Made by a program: the position numbers and the translations under genes
Shown here: one piece after another, positions 26,401-38,400 of the stretch
Numbering within the stretch: position 1 is the stretch's first letter
How the letters are laid out: the number at the start of each line of letters is the position of its first letter
The notes under the pieces: generated by a model
What the model saw: only the letters and a program-made list of their open reading frames with translations
Told to the model about the DNA's origin: nothing
The model's database searches: none
Assembly: GCA_932294295.1 (NCBI GenBank)
Contig: OW028579.1
Location: 4,125,370 to 4,189,369, forward strand
DNA length: 64,000 bases
Source of the DNA: Alitta virens
Taxonomy: Eukaryota > Annelida > Polychaeta > Phyllodocida > Nereididae
Direction: 5' to 3'

Positions 26401-29400
26401 AGTCATTCTTCTTACTTTCGTGGTGCAACACTGTCACTGTCAGGGTATGAAGCTAAAAATAGTGTATTCTTCAGGCATGGTGTGTTGTCGAGGCGCAAAG
26501 GTGTCTTGTGGTACAAAAGTACCAATAGTCCTCGCATGACCCTCTCAAATTTATTTTTTATTTTTTACACTTAAACACCATCTTAGATGGTTATATGCAA
26601 ACTTTGAAATGAATGTCACTAAAATTTCGGAAGTCACAACCTTTTAAAATTTAATAAATCAATGAAAAAAAAAACGTATTGTGAGTCATTTTTGGATTAG
26701 CATATTTGTAAAAAGTTTGGCAATATTGAACTAAAATCAAATTTGGACCTGTGTTAAAATCAGGCGTGCTGGGAGATCGATGTGCGACACCACCTATGCA
26801 GCATCATGAGTAGTAACCGTGAGAGAGGGTAGAGATGATGTCATTCACCTAAATTTTTGATATCTGAATTATTGTAAAACTAAACATGAGCTCAGCTGGA
26901 TAGCACAGCGGTTTAGAGTCAGGTTTGCTCTTCGGCCTGTTAGTGCACATGCTGTCTACTCATGGAATAAATTTGTAACATGGTGAGGACTCTCTCAATG
27001 GTCTTGTAAGCTCACTAAGTGACAGACCAGTGAAATTTAGAAATAATAGTTATGTATGAGTTTACCTTTATCAATTCTTGCCAACTAACCTGCCAAGCTG
27101 ACCATCCATTGCATCTGCAGCTGCTGAGCCTACACATCCACCCAATAAGTAGAGCGACACTGATGCAGCCCAAAGCCCTTCCAAGGAGTAGCTGTTTGGT
27201 TCATAATGCCATTTCTCTTCGAATGAAGTTCTGAGGAAGTCCTTGATTAGCTTTAAGAAAAGAATGCAAGAATGCAGTCATAAACTTACATCATTTATCA
27301 CCTTTGTCTTTTTCTTTCAATAAAAATGCGACTGGTAGCAATTCATTGTTCCAAAAATGTCATGCTGGAGATCAAACATCTCCATTAATGTTGCAGTTTC
27401 AAATTTTTTAAGTTGTTTTTCAGAAATCAGGCAATGAATAATCGCAAAGACAGACCGCAGTTCAAATTTGTGACTGTTATGAGTATAAACAGAACTCCTC
27501 ATATGTGATTTTCTTTGATCCCAGTACAGAATACCGTCAAGTTTTCAGAATTGATAGCAATTTTTTTTTAAATTAGACATAAATAGGATACCCCACTTTC
27601 TAAGTTTTTAGCAAATTTTCTCAAATTTAAAAACATTGTACATCTTATTTGGAGAACAGGCTATGGTACACACACAACCAAATCCTCTTCACAGTTATTT
27701 TGCCTGACTCTCAAGTTTTTGTGTGACATCATGCTTGTCGTAGAATATGCAAATCTTTTTAGCTAATTAGCGTAATCCAAGATGGCCACCATTAGGCAAA
27801 AGTTGAAAAACTGTGTGTGTGTGTGTGTGATTAGGGCTTTACATCCTGTTTTCTGCACCAGTTGGGCTAATTAGGACAGGCAGAGACCATGGCAATGAGA
27901 AGAAGGATGAAACAGCCATCCAACTTAGGCTCGACCGAGAATCGAACCCGGGACCCAGCGGTTGGAAGCCCAGAGCGCTACCTCTGAGCTAGGCCCCTGC
28001 CCTCAGAAGAACTAACTCCTCAAAATTTTTAATGAAAGTCTTTATGACTTTTTTGAAAATAATGCTATGGCCATAACTGTTGCCTGGGTACTACTTCAAG
28101 ATAAGATCTGAGAATTTTCCTTTCAAATAGTAAAAAATTATATGGGTGTCAATCCTCGGGGAAAAAACAAAAATCTTCATGATTTTTAAATCCCGAAGTA
28201 GTAGAACATATTTAAAGAATAAAGGGATTATAAAATGAACGAAGCATGGGTTTTTTTTTTATTTTGGCGTTTTTACCCCACTTTACAAAGCATGGTTGCC
28301 AAAACATGTGGCGCAAAAGCACGTGTCAATCACGACTGTGAGGGTTACAAGGAATGACCTGGCAAGTTAACTACGTGAACTATGTGTACTATGTTTGAAG
28401 TCCGGCTGTCACGGTTGAGGGGGCAGATGTGAATATATGGCTGCTTGTCTGTAGCCTTCATTTTGCTCCTCGTTACCACAGAGGAAGGACCATGGCACAT
28501 GCACTAGACCAACCAACAGCAATTGTAAAAAACACGTATGGAACACATATGGAATCAGTATGAACTATATACTACAATTCAGTCTTTATTTGACGAAAAT
28601 CGGACTAATATTATGGGAGCAGCAGCCTTTTAAAGTATATACAACCCCCCTCCCTGCCTATGCTGATGCTGACCCTGGTAGCAGTTGGCGAGTCACCCGT
28701 GGAACTCGGCGGATTACTCCTACTACCCCTCGGCTTACTCCTAGGACCCATAGAACCCGCCATAACGGTTATGCAACAGCTTTTTTTGCCGGGTTGGCGC
28801 CGGATTCTGGCTGCAAAAAGGGTTCTACGGGTGAAACGGCGGGTTCACTACGGCACAACCGGCTATGTGTGAAAGGGGCTTAACACGCTCGGTGAGTGCA
28901 TCACGCCCCTTAAGTTATGTAACACAGTTTCCCAACAGAATTTTGAGGTGACATTTTCAATAGTTTGATGTCTGATCAATACATTAAACAATTTAAAATG
29001 GTGTTTATTGTTTAGTGATTGCTATGTGTCATTTTAATGACATACAACTGAACATTTACTGAATGTTTTTTTTATTTATTATTTTCATTTGTTAAAAGGT
29101 CATGAACCTAAAGTAAAGCAAGCATGTATAGAACTCAATTATGGCATGACACTGCTAGCATGAAATTTTATGAATATTTTCTATAATTGCGTTTTGTTTT
29201 GTTCTTCTCCGAATTTGTAAAATTGGGTGTCAGGTCCACAATGTTACATATCAATTACTACAAATAATGTAGACTGGCAATGTGAATAACTACTTGGCTA
29301 AAAGCAAACACGATCCATGCAGTGTCATGTTTAAGAGTGTGCAGGGAAAACATTCTTAACTTCTACTTATTCAATTAGAAAAACTGGAGATAGTTTTCGT

Positions 29401-32400
29401 AAACTTACTTTTTGAGGGTTGTTCATGACACCTGTGTTCCATCCGTGGGGAAATGAGTTTCCAAACACTAGGATGGCTGCAGGTCCTATAAAGCCTGGTT
29501 TTTTCTAATGAAAACAAATTTGAGAATGTATTATATTAGGTTGAAAATTCATGACATCAACATATACAGCCTGAAAGGGAAAGTATTGTAGACGAAAAAA
29601 TATTTGCAGAGAGAATTAGCTTACAACATGGTATTTTGATTATACATAAGAATATTACGGTAGACTTCAAGCGGACCACTATTCTTGTGTTAGGCCCTAC
29701 TGCTGTCACAAGTTTATTTGGAGTTATCATATGAATCAATTCCATGGTGATCTGACACACCTGCTCATTCACAACTTCAAGCATCAATGTTATCACTGTT
29801 TCTGGTTCGATTTTGGTTCTGTAAAATTCTACAGAGCCTTTGTCTCTTATTCTAACTAAATAGGTAATACTATATTGCCTTAGTCCCATAGTTTTTTCAA
29901 AACTCCTTTTTCGGACCCGTTAAGATCGTGATTTGACAGTATTTGTTACATAGGTTGCCAAGCAACAAGGTCATGACTCGTGCAGTGCTGCCATAGGGGA
30001 CTGACTGCCCCTTTCCTCACGAAATTGATTTGGTGTAAAATTATGCATATGCGAAATATTTGTGCAGGAAAATACACTTACTTTTATGTCATTGCGAACT
30101 TCTACTGCCCTTTTAAAACCTGCAATGATCAAATATTGAAACATAAGTAGGATGGAGTAAGCAAAAATATTGGTTAAATCGGACACTAATGACGCAAGGA
30201 TTCGAGCAACAAAAATGTTAGTCAACTGACTATGAGGGATATCGCACTTATTTAACAATTTGTATTATTGTTTGGTTTGTTTAAGTGCTCTCATTATGCA
30301 AGTAAATCACTGTTTTGTAGAAAAGTATATTGGCTGCATAATAACTTAGAAAATCCTTCGTAGCGTTCACTTGTTCTATAAGATGATTATCAATAAAAAT
30401 GTTTATACATTACATGTAATATTGTTATTGCTAAAATGCATACAATTTTTTTTTTTTTTTTCAATTTTAATGATAGTTGATTTGATGCAAACCAATCAGA
30501 AATGTTCACCATTTCTAAATTAATTTTTTTCATAATTTCATTTAAGTTTGAGCCACGCATAAATGCATTTGTGACGTCAAGAGAAAAATATAAAATTTAA
30601 AATTGTACTGACTGAGTGTCAATCATTTAAGTATAGTAAAGACAACAGCGGACCAAGTATTGAGCCCTGGGGGACACCGCACTTTATCAATTCATAATTA
30701 GGAATAACTTTGTTTAGTATTTTACCCTGTTCATCATTAGTTGTGTCAACTGAATAATATCAATTGAGTTCTAACTTTTCATCCTTCACTCAACATAACA
30801 TTTTTAGGTGGTACTATTGAAAATAGTTATTAAATATGTTTTCGATTTAAAAAGGTTTGGGCAAACATTGTATGTTCATTAAAAACATTTTGCTAGCATG
30901 TTGTTGGCCCCCACATATGCTGTCCAAAAACGTCTAAACAGACGTTCATAAAACCTGTTACGCTTGAAAAAGTTTTTTTGTGTTGGTTGTGTATGCATAA
31001 TAGCTTTTTGGTCATGCAATAACTGTGGCTATCTCACTTCAAAGTAAAAAAACCAATACCATGCTTACTTATCGCGAATAGGATCACAAAAATGGCAGTG
31101 CAGATTCCAATGAACCAGTACAGTGGTACATCTGGAAATATTCTCAAAAATATCATTTGCAGTGAAAAAGTACAAGGTAAACAGTAATATCAGAATAAGC
31201 ATTGACATAACATGTGAAACAGAAAGAATGCAATTCTTACTATCAGTGATCATGTATACGGGTAATGGCAATTCTTCAGGCACTGCAGGAAATAACAAAG
31301 AATATAATACACATCTTTTGTTTTTGTGTGCGTTTTAAATACCAACTTAATAATTCTTTTTTTTTTCTTTCACGATTGAGCTAAGGCAACTCACCAGCCT
31401 TGAAAAGGACTATTGTACTTAGCTGGTTCATTTTTCCACCAACTTTATTATTTGCAGTACATGTCCAATTTAAAGATTGTTTACCAACCATGTCACTGGT
31501 TATATTGAGCGATCTACCTTCAACCAATTGTCCTAAGAAATAAAAATGGCAAAATTAAATTACATTTTAATCTGTAACATGAAAGCACCTTTGCAGTTTG
31601 CAAAAGCAAAAATTTTGATAGTGGAGACTGGGGCAAGATGAAACGTCACAGTAAATTTGCACAATTTACAAATTTGTTGCAGCTGCCATCTGTTGGCATT
31701 CATGTTCTTTCAGTGACCCCATAAGTCATATCATGCAAAAGCTAGAGGTTTGTCTACAAGGGCAAAGGCAAGTTTGTCTTTCCCTTACAAGAATCACCAA
31801 TGCAAAATGAATGAAAAGAAAATACTTTAAACAATTTAACGGGGGTGACACATGTTACTGTTGCATATACGAAAGGAAATTTCCACCCGTTTCCTAGTCA
31901 CAATACTGCATGAATATCACTGAGCCACATTATTGACACAAAACAGCTCTCGGATCAAGATAAGCTTGTTATTGGTTGTCAATCTAGGTGATACATTTGT
32001 TAAATTGTTGTTACATTTGCATATTCCAATTGACTTGTCAAACATTATCCAAGGCACTCATCAAAAGGTATTTGTGAAAGCATTGCAATCTGCTTAAAAG
32101 TTTTGTTTGCTATGAAATAAATGTGAAAAAAAAAGTTTATTGATATGATAGGGCAAATTACAGTATTTTATCTTGCCCAAATTGGTGTATTATCTTTCTT
32201 GTCTGTACTATTTCTAAGACGCAAAAAAAACAAGTTCAAACTATATTATTTTTATACAATTTAATGATCTGATTGCTTCAAATATCAAAGACTATTTTCA
32301 TTATAGTCTTCTTTTTTTCAACTTCGACCAGTTAATATAATGACATAAGAACTTAGCTCTACAGTGACAACTTCTTGTGATTATTACGTTAGGAATTAAT

Positions 32401-35400
32401 GGAATACCAATTCTCTATACCATACTTCTTGATAATACCCGACTTTGCAGATCAACATTTTGATTTCACTCACCTGGGGTGTCTTCATTTTGCCATTCAA
32501 ATTGTGGTTCAGGGTTGCCTTTGGCATCACAAGTGAGAATGGTTCCAACTGTGTACTCTTCTTGCAAAGGTGAGGCACTGATGTTGCGTACTGAGTCTTT
32601 CAAAGAAAAACAAAATGTTTGTAAAAAAAATACCATCTTCCATTACTTGCATATTAAATCTAACAATCTTTTGAGATTTTTGATGCGCCACCTATCACCA
32701 TATTAAGTTGAAGGTATCAGCTTTGCGTTTAGCTAATGTGGTTTATAACATGCTCATTTCAAGAGCTATTCTAAGATTTATGTAAGTTCAGTACCCTACT
32801 GCAAGAAGAAAAGACCTCAATGTTTGCATAGGCTAGTAGAGATATGAAAACATTAGGCTCAACCCGAAACAAATTCCAGCAGAAAGAATTCCAGTGACAT
32901 TTGAACCATGTTTGAAAACAAGGCCATCAGTGATCAATTGCTTGTCGACAATGTCATGGAATATGCAGCAATGCAAAATATTGCCATCAAGTAAGGATAA
33001 TGCCAAAATCTAGTCATGTGCATGAATGAACTATATCCTGAATTTCTGAAATCGCCTAACTAATTTGACATATTTAAGTTTGCAAGTTATAAAGCCATAA
33101 TTTAAGGAGAGTAAAAATATTTGTTTTATAAAGAATATGGCTACAGATACGAATTCCACATTCAAGCACTTTAATATTACGATATTGAACGAACCAAGAC
33201 ATTTAAAGTTTTATCCAGATTTTCGATTAAAAAAAGTATGAAATAATAATACGTTCAGAGAGTAAAACTGCTATTATTTAAATATTTTAGTGCAAAAATA
33301 CTCATGCCTGTAGGCATGATGCCTGTCAGATATGGAAAATTGGATAGGGCCCGTTTTGCTCCATTAACTAAGGAAACTAGAAACAAGTCAGTTAAAAAGC
33401 ATGCGATTTTCATCAAAAAACAATAATATTAAATATGATTTCGTTTATATGATTTTTTATTATTATTCTATATTTCTGTTCAACTGATAAATGTCGGTAA
33501 TTAATATTAGCATGTAAAAGAGTTCAGTGACAATAAAAAAACTTTGATTCTGTTTCTGAAATGAAAGTGTCACACAGAGCTTGGATTCTTCATGCATGAG
33601 AGATATCAACATTAGACGCGTGGTTATAAGAATAATGAATATTAAACTTACACTGTACATTCACTTCTTTAAAAGATGATAAACGCTCATCAGGATTCTT
33701 TGTAGTTATTTCACATGTAAACCTCTTGCCATCCATGCTGGCTTCTACTGCGGTTTCAAAGACCTGATGTCAGGGGATGGAAAGATGTGTATTTTAGAAG
33801 TTTTATACAGCAAAATGGATAATGTGCGTATACTAATATTAACCAATGTTACCTCAGTAGGTATTATTCCTCAGCAGATCAATGTATAACAGTTGCTTTC
33901 CATATTGCACAAAATTATTGTCAAAACATATTGCCCCAATCATGGAATTTGGTAACTTTTCCCACTAAACCTGAGGGTAAACACTCATAGACCAAAAAAT
34001 ATGATAAAATCACTCAAGCAATTTATATTATGGTTTCCAGTTCTAGAAGTCAAACATAGTATGTATGACATGTTGTTCCTGAGATATGAGAGTTCTTATA
34101 ACTTATGTAATTAGGTATTAAAAAAGCACGATTCATGAAAAAACAGTTTACCCTCATGGTTTAAGTCTCGCACAAGACTTGTTGAATATACGTTACAAAT
34201 CAATACTCTAAACATGTGATATCTACCATTGTTACAATAGGAAAGTATCCTGGACGTTGATTGATGTCTAGTGACAGATTTATTGGAAGGTTGACAAATG
34301 CCACTTGATTAGATACAATTAACTGGATTATTCAACTCTCATATCCGGAGCACCAATGCACCATCAACCATTTATAATAACTACTTACCTTGTTCATATG
34401 ATAATGATCACCATTGTACTTTTCAGATGATTGTTTTTCCAAATGATCCCCATCAAAGCCCATTGTGAGTTGTGGACGATGATCAGGAGAAATGTCTTCT
34501 TTTTTGGGCCCTCCATAATTTGCTTTACACGTGTATGTTACATTTTCACCATCTATTGGTTTGGATGCACTGGTAGTAATAACTGGGGAGCCTGAGGAAA
34601 GAAAATTAGCCTAAAGATTGAGGTCTTCTTTAATATGACATTTTCCATCAGTTCATTTTAATTCATCTGTTACACCATAACCATCATCTTATTACCATGC
34701 ACCTAAAATTTCTGAATGAACTTTAGCTTGTTTCAGAGCATTGGTTTGATGTTATCATTATCAAGCATGTCTTTGGAGATATTTGTTTTCTTTTGTGGTT
34801 TCCCTTCACGAAGTTTCCATTGAGTAAAAGTAAGGGATTTGACAACGCCACTCCAAAGCCTAAATCTTGTTTCTGACTTATTCCTTTATATCAAAATCCT
34901 GATATAATCATCGTTTTTCACTAATTCTGCTAAGCACCCCCAACCCACTGGAACAGAAGCAATACAAATGCATGATTCTTTCTCCGTTTTGCTTCACTGT
35001 AAGTTCACTAATTAGCATGTTGAAATTCGTAGGCCTGACCAACTTCCTTCCAAACATACTTAGCATCCTTATGGCTGCACAAGTCTAGTTATTTTCTCAA
35101 CGCACCATAAAACTGTCTTTCAACAATTCTCCTTTTTTTTAGGAGATTTCTTAGCCATTCACATGGCTTTTCTGTAGTGGCTTCATTCTTTCTCAGTAGC
35201 TTAGTGACCCTTATTGGCGATTCTCCTTTTAGTCATCCTGTGTTTCTTTTTTACAATTCTTTTTCTTTTTTTTTTACTAAGATTCTGCATTTTTTCGAAC
35301 ATATATAACATCAGACCAAAAATATGTTTAAAAATAAGTTAAATTGTTTTCAAATGTGTCTGAGAAAAATAAACATGCCTAGTGGCAGATAAATACATGT

Positions 35401-38400
35401 TTAATAGTGGTTATCATTTCAGTTTAAGTGTATGCAAAGTGTTTACCTTAACTGTATTTAGCTTAATTTATGTCTAAAATAGACTGCAGGAAAATATATC
35501 GCATTTTTGGTGAATGACATTTATTGAAATTATTGCATGTATTATATTCAAACTTTACCCACCTAGCACAATTAATTCAGCAGGTGAATCATCATTTACT
35601 ACTGAACAAACATATTTTCCTCCATCAGAATACTCAAGTTCCACGACCTCCAAGATGAATGTGTTGCCCTTCTGCCTGACAGTATACTTCTCGGTACCCT
35701 TGGGGTAATCCACGTCACCATTTGTGTATAAGTAAATGGGTGAGTTGTTGAATTTCCAAATCATTGATTGGACAGCATGCTCACCTAATATCACTTCACA
35801 CACAAACTTAGCCACTCCTCCAATGGTCTCTGTTGCATGATCAGGAGGAGTGATGATTGACTGCCCTTGAGCTGCCCCTGAAAATTTCAATTAGAATAAT
35901 AATCCGAAGAAGATAGTTTTTTAAGGTCATTTAACTGTCATGACCTTTCTTCTGGTTAACCACCATGGGTCTCACATGAACTTGTTCATTTCACAACTAA
36001 ATATTACAAGTGTGTTTTATCAATTCTGAAATACTGCAGTACTTTTGTATCGTATTATATATATATATATATAATATGTGTTTAAACCTCCTCGTGAGAG
36101 CAAACACTGCCTTAAATGCATGATAAGAGGAGTTAAATCAATATTCGCAATAATTAGGAAATATGTCAGGGTAGTAGTTATTTAAATCCTTCATAATCCT
36201 TTGGCGTCGGGATATAACCAACAAAAATGTTAGTTAACACCCGGTTATAATTGAAAAAACTTTTATTTTGAAGCATTGAAATAAGATATATGCCTACCAG
36301 TTCAGAATAAGGAGACTGATGGTTGATTTCAGAGCTCTGGCTCAGCGAAAAACTATCGTTGTAATCTATCTGTCTATCTATCTGTCTATCTATCTATTTA
36401 TAATGGATGTACAGAAAGAATTGTATCCAATTTATTTGATAACTCTTTGGGCATGTTGAGTGTTTAGTGAATAGCCAGAATTGGAAATACTTTTTTAATA
36501 CTAAAGTAATTGTAAGTGTCTTAAAGTAAACCAAACCCAAGATCAAGCCATCTTTGATATATAGCCTACAACTCTTGCTATACTGCTTTATGAAAGAAGA
36601 TCAAAACACATTTTTTCTGAGTTCTGTAGCTTAACTGGTTACTTACTAAGAGGATATGGATATAGAAAGTAATTGTAAATATTTAAAATCATTTCAATTT
36701 CAGGGTAAAAAAAAATGAAAGAAAGATTGATAACAAACCAGACTAACAATTATAATTAGTTTAGGAGAACCATGTTTCACCAAAACTGAATAATAAATAG
36801 ATAAAACAGAACGGAAATCCTGTTTTGTGAGTAATTGTGTACTTTCCTGAAAACCATATGTAGATAATAAAAACAACACGGGTTAAAGTACGTTTTACAC
36901 AACACGTTACAGGAAATTTCCTCATTATGAAAGATTTGTTCATGTTCACTGCCCATTTCAGTGATATAAATAAGATCATCCATTGGCTATGGCCCACAGT
37001 TCCAGTCCTCAACATGAGGGCAGTTTCATGGAAAATTGTACTACTGTTGCTATTTCTATGTACTGGAATCAACGGGAATGGCACATGCCCAGATACAGTT
37101 TCTATCGACTGCGAACCATATGATATTATCATCACAGGCATCAATGCCACATCACCTACTGTTGAGAACATCTTAATGCAGTGTAATGCTCAACCAGAAT
37201 GTGAAGTTCACAAGCCAAGCGAAGACTGCGTTTCATTAAACCACTTCTGCAGAAAATGTGAGTACCAAAAATAATAATGGTGGATGACAAGGAGAGCAAT
37301 ATAGAGATTTATTGGATGAATAAAGCTATATAGGCCCAATATTATATAAATACTCTGCATCCAATAAAACCTATATTGCACGCCTTTCTAACCACCATTT
37401 GTTATATATTTTCGAATGAAAGGTCACAGGTGATTCGAAAAGCCACGTTTTTTACAATTAATTTCTTTTAATTGGACAGTCACATGACAAGGATGTTATA
37501 CATGTATAAATTTTGTTTCTGCACAATTAATTTTTCAATCCAATAAAAATGGTTGCTGACAAATATAACTTATATTGGGCTGTCAGATAGCATGAGTGAA
37601 GAGACCTGATTGGGCAAGCACATTTCATTTGAGAATATCTTCCTATATGTATATGTTTAGCCATATGCATGGTTGGTACTCATTGATATTGCAAATATTA
37701 ATATACCAATTTAATAGAATGTTGATTTGAAAGACAACGGGGAATTGGTGGCAGTTGTTGGTCCCAATTTGTGGCATTCAGCCATTTATCTCAGAAAAAA
37801 AATCAGTTTTGCAAACACTACAAGTTTACTATGTGAACTGCATCTACGATATCGCTAAATACATTCAAATGTATTGCCAACCATGCAAGATGGATCTAAG
37901 TTAAGAGTACTTGACTGCTTTATAAAAGCAACACCGATAGGCTTAGGCCTTTTTGACATCCTATTATTTTTGTGAAATAAAAATTTGAACTGTTTTGAAT
38001 TAAAGACGTGTATTATCTTCATTTGTGTCTTCCTTAATTGATATTGAGTAACTTTGAATAGACAACCATACCATTGGGTTGAAAGTAGCTGGGTTAGTCG
38101 TGCAATCCACATATTAGAAGATGTTTCTTTTACTGTTTATTGCAAAGTGGGTATCAATTATCTATTTATCTACTTGAACGGGAAGATGAAAACTAATTTC
38201 GACATATATCAGTTAGGTGCACTATCTTAAAACAGCTTCAGATTTAATAAATCAATCTGATTATATAGACTGTTCATAACTGAACAACTTTTTTCGTCTT
38301 TTCAGCCAACAATGTACTAGAAGTCAAAGGAAATACTAATTCCTCACGGTCCGCCAAGACTTTGTTGAGCATTGTGAGCGAGGGCTACCGCCAAAGAGAG

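Noticed and set aside
25236..26437. Long open frames rich in Lys/Glu/Arg (plus) and Ser/Leu/Pro (minus)
   Set aside because: They are translations of the GGA-rich purine tract; stops are absent only because of base composition.
26885..26985. tRNA-like AGCTCAGCTGGATAGCACAG
   Set aside because: An A-box-like stretch is present but no B box at tRNA distance; at most an old SINE end.
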